The notes: a model not told the origin generated them from the letters alone. Positions 51,858 to 61,120 are shown, counted from the first letter of the stretch. The stretch: 64,000 nucleotides of DNA from Alkalibacillus silvisoli (GCF_039521975.1 NZ_BAAACZ010000029.1:62001-126000), one strand, 5' to 3'. A program made the numbers and translations.

Positions 51858-53615
51858 ATGTGGAAGCCAATGTTGCTGACACTTGTTGATGAAATGCCGT
51901 TGGGTAACAATTGGGTGTATGAAGTGAAATATGATGGGTTTCGTTGTGGGCTTGAGTGGGCTGAAGAAGGGGTGAAATTGTGGAGTCGTAATGGTAATGA
52001 CTTTACAGCACAGTTCCCTGAAATTACGGCTTGGTGTGAAGAACATGCTAAATCGATTAAATCTTACTTGCCATTATTTCTAGATGGTGAATTAGTCGTG
52101 TTGGATTCAGAACTAAAAGGGAACTTCTCACTTATTCAAACGCGTGGCCGCATGTCATCGAAAGACCGAATCAGAAGTGTCAGTCAAAAAAGACCCGCGA
52201 CGTTTATGGCATTTGACCTCTTGCAATTTAAAGGAAAAAGTTTAGAAAATCAGCTTCTACATAAAAGGCGCAGTCAATTAGAGGAACTTTTTAACGAGCT
52301 TGATTTAGGTTCATTCAGTTATAACGAGAGATTAAACGTCGTAAAACAATACGGTTATCCGCAAAAAATATGGCAAGATGTGCAGTTGCATCAAGGTGAA
52401 GGTGTTGTGGCTAAAAACGAACGCTCTAAAGTGACAAGTGGGGAGCGCTCTGAGCAGTGGCAAAAGGTTAAAAATTGGCGGACGGTTACAGGCTTTTTGA
52501 CTAAGTGGAATATGGAGAATGACTACTTTGATGTGTCGGTTTATAGAATTAGTGAGTTGATTCTACTAGGTAAGCTGAAACACGGCTTTTCCGATGAACA
52601 AAAAGAAACACTGAAGGCTTTTATTTATGAAAATGGAGAAAAAATAAACACAAAAACGTGGGAGATTCCGCCGAGTGTTTGCATAGAGCTTCACTGTTTA
52701 GAAGCAAAAGACCATGAGCTGCGCGAGCCCGTGTTTCATCAATTTCGATTTGACTTAGAGCCAGGTGATTGTACGTGGGAGCGTGTGCGAGAAGGGTTAG
52801 GGCAGTTGCCGGAGTCAGTTGAGATTTCTAAGCCAAATAAGTTGCTATTCAAACAGTTTAACAAACGCGATTTTGTCTTGTACTTACGCGAAGTCGCGCC
52901 ACTTTTACTTCCGAGATTACAAAACAAACGACTGACGATGATTCGTTTTCCAGACGGTGTTGAGGATCATTCATTTTATCAAAAACATTTGCCAGATTAT
53001 GCACCTGACTTTATCCAAACAGTGCCGGGTGATGAGGAAGATGAGGATATCATTTGTCAAGATTTGCAGACATTGCTTTGGTTCGGCAACCATGCGGCAA
53101 TTGAGTATCATGTGCCTTTTAACACAATTGACTCCGAGTTACCCGATGAAATGGTGTTTGATTTAGACCCACCGACTTTAAAACAGTTTCCGTTAGCGGT
53201 TTTCGCAGCACAGTTGATCAAAGAAATGTGTGAGCATCAAGGGTATGACGTGTATGTGAAAACGTCTGGGAAAACGGGCTTGCAATTACACATTCCGTTA
53301 GATGAAGAGCTGACTTATGATGACACGCGCGAATTTATGGAAGCAGTGGCGAAAGTGCTCGTTGAAAAATACCCTGATCAATTTACAATCGAACGGTTGA
53401 AGAAAAATCGTGGCAACCGACTATACATCGATTATATTCAGCACGCACCTGGCAAAACGATTATCGCACCTTACTCTCCACGGGCGACAAAGGAAGGGAC
53501 AGTGGCGACACCCCTTTTTTGGGATGAGGTTAACGATTCACTTGACCCACGTGATTATACGATGGATGTTATTTCGAAGCGGTTAAATGAGAGAGGGTGC
53601 CCGTTTTGGAGGTAG
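51858..53615 (+). CDS. ligD: ATP-dependent DNA ligase LigD (ligase-polymerase)
   Basis: 585-aa two-domain end-joining enzyme. N-terminal ligase: adenylated Lys24 in EVKYDGFR, then FLDGELVVLD, MAFDLLQFKG and EGVVAKNERSKV. C-terminal primase-polymerase: metal motif FDLDPP near 434-439 and KTSGKTGLQLHIPL. No phosphoesterase domain, as in B. subtilis YkoU (ligase then polymerase). ATG 51858 is chosen with GGAGGT 9 bp upstream. A terminator follows. Confidence 0.95.
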   Translation: MWKPMLLTLVDEMPLGNNWVYEVKYDGFRCGLEWAEEGVKLWSRNGNDFTAQFPEITAWCEEHAKSIKSYLPLFLDGELVVLDSELKGNFSLIQTRGRMSSKDRIRSVSQKRPATFMAFDLLQFKGKSLENQLLHKRRSQLEELFNELDLGSFSYNERLNVVKQYGYPQKIWQDVQLHQGEGVVAKNERSKVTSGERSEQWQKVKNWRTVTGFLTKWNMENDYFDVSVYRISELILLGKLKHGFSDEQKETLKAFIYENGEKINTKTWEIPPSVCIELHCLEAKDHELREPVFHQFRFDLEPGDCTWERVREGLGQLPESVEISKPNKLLFKQFNKRDFVLYLREVAPLLLPRLQNKRLTMIRFPDGVEDHSFYQKHLPDYAPDFIQTVPGDEEDEDIICQDLQTLLWFGNHAAIEYHVPFNTIDSELPDEMVFDLDPPTLKQFPLAVFAAQLIKEMCEHQGYDVYVKTSGKTGLQLHIPLDEELTYDDTREFMEAVAKVLVEKYPDQFTIERLKKNRGNRLYIDYIQHAPGKTIIAPYSPRATKEGTVATPLFWDEVNDSLDPRDYTMDVISKRLNERGCPFWR

Positions 53616-53624
53616 ATTTTATTG

Positions 53625-53651
53625 AGATCGGCGCAAATGTCGATCTTTTTT
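53625..53651 (+). terminator. Terminator of ligD
   Basis: AGATCGGCG and TGTCGATCT arms with a CAAA loop and six T. Confidence 0.75.
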
Positions 53652-53767
53652 GTTTTGAATTTATTTCAGAAAATTTCGTTTTAAACACTTCCTACTTGGA
53701 ATATTATGTTATTCTTTTAAAGAAGGAAAAATGAGAAAATCATGCGGATATAAATAGGAAGTGATTT

Positions 53768-53908
53768 ATGTCTAAAAGATACTTATCCTATTTATTAGAT
53801 GGAGATGAGTCCATATAATACATAACGATGCTCATATTAAACGTCCTCAGCATAATAGCAGTTTTAGTGACACTCTTATTTGAGAGGAAAGTTAAACAGA
53901 TTAAGTAG
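53768..53908 (+). pseudogene. Possible tiny membrane ORF split by an in-frame stop
   Basis: ATG 53768, after AGGAAGTGA, encodes MSKRYLSYLLDGDESI and a TAA at 53816. The same frame continues with ATG 53828, encoding a 26-residue hydrophobic peptide (MLILNVLSIIAVLVTLLFER...) to a TAG at 53906. Either one broken small gene or two chance ORFs. The rest of 53652-53987 shows nothing I can support. Confidence 0.3.
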
Positions 53909-53987
53909 CAATATTGTGTTTTCGTGACAGCATAGATAAATAAATTCCATATTCCATTAACGGAGATAGTGTTAATGGAAGAAGAGA

Positions 53988-54191
53988 ATGAAAGTTGGTG
54001 GTCATATGTTTAAGGAAAGTATTAGATTACCGTTAATATTTTTTGTAGTAGCAAATGTTTGGCAGCTAATTGTTAACAATGAGGTTCAGTGGGTTGATAA
54101 TGCAGGAGTATCTTTTATAATGTTTTTGATTATTCTATTTATAAATTGGTCCAAAAAACCCTATATATGGAAGGAAGACAATAGTAAATAA
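53988..54191 (+). CDS. Small membrane protein, unknown function
   Basis: 67-aa protein with two hydrophobic helices (RLPLIFFVVANVWQLIV; GVSFIMFLIILFINW) and a charged tail. Two possible starts: ATG 53988 after GGAAGAAGAG, or ATG 54006 (MFKESIRLP...) after GGTGG. No family recognised. Lies in the accessory region after ligD. Confidence 0.5.
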   Translation: MKVGGHMFKESIRLPLIFFVVANVWQLIVNNEVQWVDNAGVSFIMFLIILFINWSKKPYIWKEDNSK

Positions 54192-54332
54192 TAGGAGTTT
54201 ATTACGACTAACGGAGCGGTAGTTTAATAAAGGCTTTGTTTGTATTGATCAACTAAAGAAGCAGAATCCTTGAAGAAGGAGTATTTATTTGTTCAAAGAG
54301 TTTATCTGCAGAAATTATTTGGGGGTGCTTTC

Positions 54333-54702
54333 TTGAAAAGGGTATTAATATTAATTTTACTTAATTGTGATTTTGGGAGCTTGTATTCAGCAAGAGAATG
54401 ATTCCTCTGGAGAAAGACACGAAGGTATCATTGTTGACATTGAGAAGGATACTTTTGGTGAAATAAAGTATATCGTATTATCTTTGCCAAGTGTGGAAGA
54501 CATTGATATTTCGGGTAAATCAAGAGAGGAACTAATTGGACTTGCACAAGAAAATGATGGTGTTTTCTATCACCTCAGCCAAGAAGCATACGAAGAATTG
54601 GATTTAGAAATAGGTAAACGAATAATTGGCTATTATAGTGCTGTCGGAGAATCAAACCCTCCCGTGCTTCTTACTGATAAAATAGAGGTAATTTCACAAT
54701 GA
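54333..54702 (+). pseudogene. DUF3221-like lipoprotein with a +1 frameshift in the signal peptide
   Basis: TTG 54333, 5 bp after GGGGGTG, opens a typical signal start (KRVLILILLN). The lipobox and mature domain (VILGACIQQEND..., from 54367) continue in another frame; removing one T around 54365-54366 joins them into a perfect lipoprotein. The mature part (GIIVDIEKDTFGEIKYIVLS, GYYSAVGESNPPVLLTDKIE) resembles DUF3221/YobA-like domains. Broken gene or single-base sequencing error. Confidence 0.65.
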
Positions 54703-54828
54703 TTATTATGACTTTATTAAACAAACGGGGGCAAATAGTTAAATAAAAGTCTTACACAATCGATTTATAATTCCATTTTTTTAAAAATTTTGGTTCAGAA
54801 AATTATGATATTAAAGGTGGCGATTAAT

Positions 54829-55284
54829 TTGCAAATTGAATTCAAAGAAGTCGATAAAAATAATTACCTAGAGTGCGTGAAATTGAACGTAAATGATGGG
54901 CAAAAGGACTTTGTTGCACCTAATTGGTTCTCTCTACTTGAAGCAAATTATGAAAATGGCGAAAGATTTCCTATGGCTATTTATCAAGGTGAAACTATAA
55001 TTGGTTTTATGATGTATGTATTTTATCCGGCTGATGAGGATTACCCACTCGATTCATGGTGGGTTGAACGATTTATGATTGATCAAGGCTATCAGAATAA
55101 AGGTTATGGAAAAGGGGCTTTAAATAAGTTTATTAACTACTTCAGAAGTAAGTATGGAAACATTGAGCTTCGAATTGCAACAGAACCCAAAAATGAAGTG
55201 GCTATTAAATTATATGAAGAAATAGGGTTTGTAAAAACAGGAGAATTTGTAGAAGGAGAAGCTGTATTGTATATGAAGGTATAA
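54829..55284 (+). CDS. GNAT acetyltransferase, spermidine-acetyltransferase-like
   Basis: 151-aa GNAT: N-terminal EFKEVDKNNYLECVKLNV, WWVERFMIDQGYQNKGYGKG with the acetyl-CoA loop, and ATEPKNEVAIKLYEEIGFVK. The pattern fits the BltD/SpeG-like polyamine group, but specificity is inferred. TTG 54829 is preferred (AAAGGTGG 8 bp upstream, and homologues start near IEFKEV); ATG-initiated longer reading begins at 54790 in poor context. Confidence 0.83.
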   Translation: MQIEFKEVDKNNYLECVKLNVNDGQKDFVAPNWFSLLEANYENGERFPMAIYQGETIIGFMMYVFYPADEDYPLDSWWVERFMIDQGYQNKGYGKGALNKFINYFRSKYGNIELRIATEPKNEVAIKLYEEIGFVKTGEFVEGEAVLYMKV

Positions 55285-55313
55285 GTTAAATTATTGTGTT
55301 GGAGAGTGAGAGT

Positions 55314-56123
55314 ATGAGCCTAGTAGCAAATAAAGAATTGGCTTTTCGATTGGAAGATTCAGAAATTGAAACAGTGAGGTCACGACTAACAGAAGTTAAA
55401 AAAATAGAAGGAAATCCAATGGGAGTAGACATTCAGGAGTTTGGAAATGCAACAGCTTTTTCAGTCAAGAACATTCCAGGGCCATCTTTCAATACAGTGA
55501 AAGGATTGAAAGAAGGCGATGAAAACCAAATAGAGAGGATTATAGATTTTTACAAAGAAAAAGAGATTCCCGTTCGATTTGAATTAACTCCAGCTCATAC
55601 TTCTTCAGAATTACTAACTTCTTTAAGTGAAGCGGGCTATTATCAACATGATTTTCATACAACCCTTTACGTATCAACCTCTAATGGTTTAGCAACAAGT
55701 TATGCCCCAAAGATTACAATCCGTGAGTTAAAAGGAAATGAATTTGACACTTTTGCGGAAATTTACACAAAAGGTTTTCAAATGCCAGCATTTTTAAAAA
55801 ATGGAGTCGCACAAAATAATGAAATACTTTATGACATTGAAAATTGGACTTTTTATCTAGCTAGTTATGATAACGAACCTGCAGGGATAGGCGTTTTGTT
55901 CATGAAAGACGATATAGCTACTTTAGCTGCTTCAGCTACTTTACCAAACTTCAGAAATAAAGGGATCCATAGTGCATTAATAAAGCACCGTATTAACCAA
56001 GCTAAACGTGAAAAATGTGATGTCATTGTAGGGCAAGCCAAGTTTGGTGAAGTCAGTCAAAACAATATGGAAAGAGCAGGGATGAAAGTGGCTTATACAA
56101 AAGCAATATGGGTAAGGAAGTAA
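55314..56123 (+). CDS. GNAT acetyltransferase with N-terminal extension
   Basis: 269-aa protein: a divergent N-terminal half (about 1-130) and a C-terminal GNAT domain (TIRELKGNEFDTFAEIYTKG; ASATLPNFRNKGIHSALIKH with the CoA loop; AKFGEVSQNNMERAGMKVAY). Two-domain GNATs of this kind occur in Bacilli with unknown substrates. ATG 55314, GGAGAGTGAG upstream. 29 bp after the previous GNAT, so possibly co-transcribed. Confidence 0.83.
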   Translation: MSLVANKELAFRLEDSEIETVRSRLTEVKKIEGNPMGVDIQEFGNATAFSVKNIPGPSFNTVKGLKEGDENQIERIIDFYKEKEIPVRFELTPAHTSSELLTSLSEAGYYQHDFHTTLYVSTSNGLATSYAPKITIRELKGNEFDTFAEIYTKGFQMPAFLKNGVAQNNEILYDIENWTFYLASYDNEPAGIGVLFMKDDIATLAASATLPNFRNKGIHSALIKHRINQAKREKCDVIVGQAKFGEVSQNNMERAGMKVAYTKAIWVRK

Positions 56124-56238
56124 GTTCATGTGGATTTCGACCCTAATTCAAGAGGGATGTAGCTATCGACGAGAAAGCTTTCCTTCAAGAATAAGTGAAT
56201 GCTACAAATATTAACATTTTAAATAAGGAGGGATTAGT

Positions 56239-57201
56239 TTGTACTTCGTTTATTTATTGTATTTTGTTGTGGTCATTTTGATTGGATTAGTTCTATACAA
56301 TAGACTCCAGTTTAAGGAAGCGGAGAAACAGTATTTACCCAAAGGGGATTTTATATCGGTTGATGGAATTCGGCTTCATTATATTCAAGAGGGGGTCGGT
56401 CAACCTGTTGTCTTTCTCCATGGAGGGATTTTATCAAGTAGAGATTTTGAGGAAGTAGTAAGACTAACAGCGAGTAAAGGTTTTCAAGCTATAGTGTTTG
56501 ATCGACCAGGTTATGGGTTTAGCGAAAGGCCCAAAAGTGAAGTGACACCTATAAAACAAGCACAAATCATTCATTCTGCAATAAAAGAGTTAGGTATAAG
56601 TGAGCCTGTGATTTTAGTTGCTCATTCTTGGAGTGGTAGTATGAGCCTTTCTTATGCGGCTCAATACCCTAATGATGTTGCTGGAATCATGACATTAGGG
56701 GCAGCTTTATACAAAGAAGGATATCCAGCAGAAGATGGGGATGTATTATCAAAACTAATAAAAGCTCCACTGATCGGTAAGTTAATGTTAAATACACTTT
56801 TAAAAACACCATTAGGTAAAAGGATGGCAACCGTAATGGTTAGAGAAACCTTTAAGCCTGAACTCCCACCCAAAGGGTATATAGAAGAATTATATGCCAT
56901 AGCTTTCCGACCAAACCATTTCTATGCCAACCGCGAAGATGTGCTAACATTTCCTAAGGCAACCCTACAAATTTCAAAACAATATAGTGAAATCAAGCAT
57001 CCTGTTTTAATAATTGTCGGGGAAGATGACCCGTTTGGAACCATTGAACACGCCAAACGATTAAATAAGGAACTTCCTCATTCAAATCTTAAAATACAAC
57101 CTAAAGTAGCACATATGATTCCTGATCTACACCCTGAGTTAGTAGTCGATAATGTTGTAGAATTATATAATAATTATATTGAAAATAGTAATACCGTTTA
57201 A
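56239..57201 (+). CDS. Membrane-anchored alpha/beta hydrolase
   Basis: 320-aa protein: N-terminal membrane helix (FVYLLYFVVVILIGLVLY), then an alpha/beta hydrolase. Oxyanion motif FLHGGILSS, nucleophile Ser in VAHSWSGSM, Asp in VGEDDPFGT, His in KVAHMIPDLHPE. Substrate unknown; esterase, lipase or epoxide-hydrolase-like. The start is TTG 56239 with AAGGAGGGA upstream. Confidence 0.85.
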   Translation: MYFVYLLYFVVVILIGLVLYNRLQFKEAEKQYLPKGDFISVDGIRLHYIQEGVGQPVVFLHGGILSSRDFEEVVRLTASKGFQAIVFDRPGYGFSERPKSEVTPIKQAQIIHSAIKELGISEPVILVAHSWSGSMSLSYAAQYPNDVAGIMTLGAALYKEGYPAEDGDVLSKLIKAPLIGKLMLNTLLKTPLGKRMATVMVRETFKPELPPKGYIEELYAIAFRPNHFYANREDVLTFPKATLQISKQYSEIKHPVLIIVGEDDPFGTIEHAKRLNKELPHSNLKIQPKVAHMIPDLHPELVVDNVVELYNNYIENSNTV

Positions 57202-57226
57202 GTTTAATAGATGATCATTTTTCAAC

Positions 57227-57245
57227 AAGAGTTTTACTCTTTTTT
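57227..57245 (+). terminator. Terminator of the hydrolase gene
   Basis: AAGAGT and ACTCTTTTTT arms with a TTT loop. The gap 57277-57459 shows nothing else I can support. Confidence 0.6.
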
Positions 57246-57276
57246 GTTATCAAATTGAGCTCACAGATTAGTTATG
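57246..57276 (+). repeat. 31-bp intergenic repeat, copy 1
   Basis: GTTATCAAATTGAGCTCACA plus 11 bp matches 58436-58466 in 24 of 31 positions, same orientation. Both copies follow a terminator hairpin. A third partial match (GTTATCAAACTGA) lies at 61623. Confidence 0.5.
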
Positions 57277-57459
57277 TGTATAGTAGGAGTTAAAGTTTGG
57301 GGAGTAGTAAGTATTAACGTTGTCCTGTGGTGTTTTTAGTAACTGCCTTTTAGTGAAGAAATGCCAGAAGAATTATTTTGTAAAGAGGTATTAAACGAAT
57401 GTTTCTTGAGCAACTGCAGAAAGTGTAACAGGTGATTTAAAGGAAAGGGGGCGGATCAA

Positions 57460-57807
57460 ATGAATAAAATTCTATTGCACATAGAAGGTCTTGCAGTCTT
57501 AGCATTAAGTATTTATTTTTACGGATATAATGAATTTAGTTGGGTATTATTTTTTGTCTTGCTGCTATTACCAGATATTTCAATGCTTGGCTATCTAGTT
57601 AACAATAAGGTTGGTGCAAGGCTTTATAATTTTTTCCATACTTATACCATAGCTATTATTGTTATTTTCTTGGGTCTATTATTATCCAGTCAAATGACAT
57701 TAGCAGTTGGATTAATATGGTTAGCCCATATTGGAATGGACAGAATGGTTGGTTATGGATTAAAGTACCCAACAGAATTTAAAGATACGCATTTAAATCG
57801 TGTGTAG
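57460..57807 (+). CDS. DUF4260 family membrane protein
   Basis: 115-aa protein with four hydrophobic helices and the DUF4260 C-terminal signature WLAHIGMDRMVGYGLKYP followed by FKDTHLNR; N-terminal part LLHIEGLAVLALSIYFYGY. Function unknown. GGAAAGGGGG precedes the ATG. Confidence 0.88.
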   Translation: MNKILLHIEGLAVLALSIYFYGYNEFSWVLFFVLLLLPDISMLGYLVNNKVGARLYNFFHTYTIAIIVIFLGLLLSSQMTLAVGLIWLAHIGMDRMVGYGLKYPTEFKDTHLNRV

Positions 57808-57922
57808 TTCTACATGTCTGATATTTATTCACTAACTGGGCGTTAACTCAAGAAATTTCCCATTTTTGTTTTATATAAGTTTAATAATTCTGTTATAAAT
57901 TTGAAGAGTAGGTGGAATTAAC

Positions 57923-58372
57923 ATGAATAAAGTGTTTAAGCAATTTGAAGAAACAATGGATATCATACAGAAATTAAAAGAAGTACCAGAATCACAGCTA
58001 ACTGAGGCAATCAGTGAAGGAAAATGGTCGATTAGAGAAATAGTAGGGCATTTATATTATTGGGATAAGTATAACCTTGAAGAAATGGTCCCATTAATGG
58101 CTAACGGAGCAAAGTTGCCACAGTTTCCTAACCATGATGAACACAATGAAGAAGCGGCATCGTATATAAAAGACCATTCAGTAGAATCTGTGATCAAAAA
58201 TTTTATAGAAACGCGAAAGGAACTAATCGAAGCTATATCAAAGGTAGGAAAGGATACTAGATTTACAATAGGTCAAGGAAAGCGAAAATTCTCAGATGAA
58301 AGCTTCATTAAAATCTTTGTAAAACATGATATCCATCATTTGCAACAAATCAATAAGAAATTAAATGATTAG
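57923..58372 (+). CDS. DinB-like (DUF664/YfiT superfamily) protein
   Basis: 149-aa four-helix-bundle protein with the three metal-binding histidines expected for DinB proteins: His in REIVGHLYYWDKYN (about residue 44) and the pair in KHDIHHLQQI (about 140-141). WSIREI at about 35-40 is typical. These may be metal-dependent hydrolases or thiol S-transferases; no substrate can be inferred. TAGGTGG before the ATG. Confidence 0.86.
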   Translation: MNKVFKQFEETMDIIQKLKEVPESQLTEAISEGKWSIREIVGHLYYWDKYNLEEMVPLMANGAKLPQFPNHDEHNEEAASYIKDHSVESVIKNFIETRKELIEAISKVGKDTRFTIGQGKRKFSDESFIKIFVKHDIHHLQQINKKLND

Positions 58373-58402
58373 ATTTCTTACTATAAATTTCTTTATTTAT
58401 TG

Positions 58403-58432
58403 GAGCAATTTCCAATAAGGAATTTGCTCAAT
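58403..58432 (+). terminator. Terminator of the DinB-like gene
   Basis: GAGCAATTTCC and GGAATTTGCTC arms with an AATAA loop, T-rich tail. Confidence 0.7.
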
Positions 58433-58435
58433 TTT

Positions 58436-58466
58436 ATTTTCAAAATGAGCGCACAGATCAATAATG
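58436..58466 (+). repeat. 31-bp intergenic repeat, copy 2
   Basis: ATTTTCAAAATGAGCGCACA plus 11 bp, direct repeat of 57246-57276. The two copies bracket the DUF4260 and DinB-like genes. Confidence 0.5.
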
Positions 58467-58531
58467 AAGGGTTTTTATAATTCATTATCGAAGTAATACT
58501 TGTAAAATATGTAACTTAAGAGGTGTGGTTA

Positions 58532-59494
58532 TTGAAAAATTACTTGGAATTTGAAAAGCCAATATATGAATTAAAAGGCAAAATCGATGAACTCATCACC
58601 TACGCAGAGGAATCAGAAGTTGACCTTACTGAAGAGATTGCTAACTTGCAAGAACGTGTTTCAAGTTTACAAGATGAAATTTATAATAATTTAACACCAT
58701 GGCAAAGAGTCCAAATAGCACGTCATCCGAACCGTCCCACGACTTTAGATTATATTGATCTATTATTTGATCAGTTTATCGAATTGCACGGTGATCGTTA
58801 CTTTAGTGATGACCAAGCTATTGTTGGTGGAATAGCTAAGTTTAAAGATATGCCAGTTACAGTTATTGGTCAACAAAGAGGTCGAGATACGAAGGAAAAT
58901 TTAGCACGAAACTTTGGCATGCCGAATCCAGAAGGGTATAGAAAAGCTTTAAGGCTGATGAAACAAGCAGAAAAATTCAATAGACCCGTTATTACATTAA
59001 TCGATACAAAGGGAGCTTTCCCAGGAAAAGGTGCAGAAGAACGCGGGCAATCCAGGGCACTTGCACATAACCTTTTTGAGATGGCCGGGTTGAAAGTACC
59101 CATTATAAGTATTGTTATTGGTGAGGGCGCTAGTGGGGGAGCATTAGGAATTGGAGTAGGAAACCACATTCATATGTTAGAAAATACATGGTTCTCTGTC
59201 ATTGCGCCAGAATCAGCAGCTGCTCTTCTTTGGAAAGATGCGACTCAAGGAGAGTATGCAGCTAATACGATGAAGATTACCGCACCAGATCTAAAAGAAT
59301 TAAACATTATTGATGAAATTGTCCCTGAAATTAAAGGTGGAGCACACCATAACCCGAGTGAACAAGCTAATCGATTGAAGAAAATAATAGAAAGATCACT
59401 TAAGGAATTTTCGACTTACACCGAAGAAATGGTCGTTGAGCAAAGGTATGTAAAATATAAAGATATTGGAGTATTTAGTGAAGTAAATAAATAG
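58532..59494 (+). CDS. accA: Acetyl-CoA carboxylase carboxyltransferase, alpha subunit
   Basis: 320-aa full-length AccA: coiled-coil N-terminus (LEFEKPIYELKGKIDELI), AIVGGIAKFKDMPVTVIGQQ, IDTKGAFPGKGAEERGQS, and the oxyanion segment GEGASGGALGIGVGN. With AccD it transfers CO2 from carboxybiotin to acetyl-CoA. TTG 58532 is preferred (AGAGGTG 6 bp upstream; the in-frame GTG 58523 overlaps that site). No accD, accB or accC is adjacent; normally accA follows accD. This may be a second copy. Confidence 0.92.
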   Translation: MKNYLEFEKPIYELKGKIDELITYAEESEVDLTEEIANLQERVSSLQDEIYNNLTPWQRVQIARHPNRPTTLDYIDLLFDQFIELHGDRYFSDDQAIVGGIAKFKDMPVTVIGQQRGRDTKENLARNFGMPNPEGYRKALRLMKQAEKFNRPVITLIDTKGAFPGKGAEERGQSRALAHNLFEMAGLKVPIISIVIGEGASGGALGIGVGNHIHMLENTWFSVIAPESAAALLWKDATQGEYAANTMKITAPDLKELNIIDEIVPEIKGGAHHNPSEQANRLKKIIERSLKEFSTYTEEMVVEQRYVKYKDIGVFSEVNK

Positions 59495-59588
59495 ATGTGC
59501 CCTTATAGAACATTCGAAGCAGAGTCGTTGTATTTAAACTGTTGTTTAAGAAAATAATTGACTAATAAATTCTAAGGAGGGACTAGAC

Positions 59589-60416
59589 TTGAGAATTCTA
59601 ATTCTAGGAGCGACAGGTTTTCTGGGTTCAACTCTATTAGGATATGCTGAGAGTTCAGGTTATACAGTATTGGGTACATCAAGGTATGCTCATAACCAAT
59701 CAAATATCATTTCAATGGACGTAACTGATAAAAGTGTAGTAGAGCATATTATAAAAGAAAATCTTCCTGATGTAGTTATTTGGACATTGTTAAGCAGGGA
59801 TAATGAGGATGTACTAATAAACACTGGTCTTACAAACCTTTTATCAGCTATAAGTGAAAGAACGAAACTTATTTTTATTTCTTCGGATGGTGTTTTCACA
59901 AAAGGAGAAGGTGATTATACAGAGTCTGATAATGCTTTACCAGTAACTGAAGGAACTTCTTTATCTACTTATGTCAATTCAAAAATATTAGGTGAAAAGA
60001 AAGCTCAGTATATGCATTCAAATCACATAATCATTCGTACTGGCCCTCTTTATGGCAAAGATTCAAACCAGAATATTGAACAACGAACTAAAAGAGTTTT
60101 AAGAAGAATCGATGGGAATAGTTATAGTGAAGCAGCAACAAATTTATATAAAACGTTTGTTCATGTTGACGATTTATCAAAAGCGATTATAGAGCTTTTG
60201 ATAATGGATTTTAGAGGGATATTACACGTAGGACCTACACAAAAAGAAAGCTACTACACCTTTTACAAACAACGGATAAAAAGTTTTGGATATGATGAAA
60301 GTCTAATACAACTAAACGAAATAAGTCCTTCTGATCAACCATTTTTACCACTAGACACTTCTTTAAATACTCATAAAGCAAAGAAAATACTTAAGACAAA
60401 GTTTCGTAATGTTTAA
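59589..60416 (+). CDS. NAD(P)-dependent sugar-nucleotide reductase, RmlD/SDR family
   Basis: 275-aa extended SDR: Rossmann motif LGATGFLGSTLLG at 5-17, Ser in ISSDGVF (about 98-104), catalytic YxxxK in TYVNSKILGEKKA (Tyr about 129, Lys about 133). Closest general type is dTDP-4-dehydrorhamnose reductase, but no other rml genes are here, so the substrate is open. The start is TTG 59589 with GGAGGGA upstream. Confidence 0.85.
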   Translation: MRILILGATGFLGSTLLGYAESSGYTVLGTSRYAHNQSNIISMDVTDKSVVEHIIKENLPDVVIWTLLSRDNEDVLINTGLTNLLSAISERTKLIFISSDGVFTKGEGDYTESDNALPVTEGTSLSTYVNSKILGEKKAQYMHSNHIIIRTGPLYGKDSNQNIEQRTKRVLRRIDGNSYSEAATNLYKTFVHVDDLSKAIIELLIMDFRGILHVGPTQKESYYTFYKQRIKSFGYDESLIQLNEISPSDQPFLPLDTSLNTHKAKKILKTKFRNV

Positions 60417-60527
60417 TGTTCTTGTTTCCGAGATTTTCACCTTTATGACTGGTAACCAATGAGGTCGTTCGTTGACACAAATTACATTTGAGTTGGGTTT
60501 TATGATATTCAATAAGGAGAGATGTAA

Positions 60528-61067
60528 ATGGGGATTGAAAAAGAATATCTGAGAATTGTAATTGAAAGATTTAATAATGTAAAAAAACTTGGAGATCAGA
60601 CAATCAGCCAATTATCGGAGGACGAAATACATTGGACTTATAATACTGAATCCAACAGTGTTGCAGTAATAGTAAAGCATTTAAGTGGGAATATGATTTC
60701 AAGATGGACTGACTTTTTAACTTCTGATGGTGAAAAGGAATATAGAAATCGTGATGAAGAATTTATAAATGACATATCCGCGAAGTCAGAGTTAATTACT
60801 GAATGGGAAAAGGGATGGAAAGTTTTAATCGATACACTAACTGATTTAAATGAACAAGATCTATTAAAAAGTATCTACATTCGTGGTGAAGATCATTTAG
60901 TGTTAGAGGCTATCGAAAGGCAAATGGCACATTACGCATATCATGTCGGACAAATTGTATATATTGGTAAACAATTAAAGGGGGATAACTGGAAGAGTCT
61001 TAGCATCCCGAAAGGCAAATCTGAGGAATATTTAAAGGAAATGCTTGATAAACATAAAGATAACTAG
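60528..61067 (+). CDS. DUF1572/DinB-superfamily protein
   Basis: 179-aa protein of the DUF1572 family: WTYNTESNSVAVIVKHLSGN, RWTDFLTSDGEKEYRNRDEE, and C-terminal MAHYAYHVGQIVYIGKQ. Metal-binding His are at VKHL and AHYAYH. Bacillithiol-related or metal-dependent hydrolase roles are suggested for the superfamily only. AAGGAGAGA before the ATG. A second DinB-like protein lies 2.6 kb upstream. Confidence 0.87.
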   Translation: MGIEKEYLRIVIERFNNVKKLGDQTISQLSEDEIHWTYNTESNSVAVIVKHLSGNMISRWTDFLTSDGEKEYRNRDEEFINDISAKSELITEWEKGWKVLIDTLTDLNEQDLLKSIYIRGEDHLVLEAIERQMAHYAYHVGQIVYIGKQLKGDNWKSLSIPKGKSEEYLKEMLDKHKDN

Positions 61068-61120
61068 CTAATGGTTGTTGAGGAAAATATATTACATAAT
61101 ATTATTCTAATGAGGTGAAT

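Noticed and set aside
57362..57436. Short Cys-rich frame (24 codons) before the DUF4260 gene
   Set aside because: It has only a weak ribosome site and no relative that I recognise; too little to call a gene.
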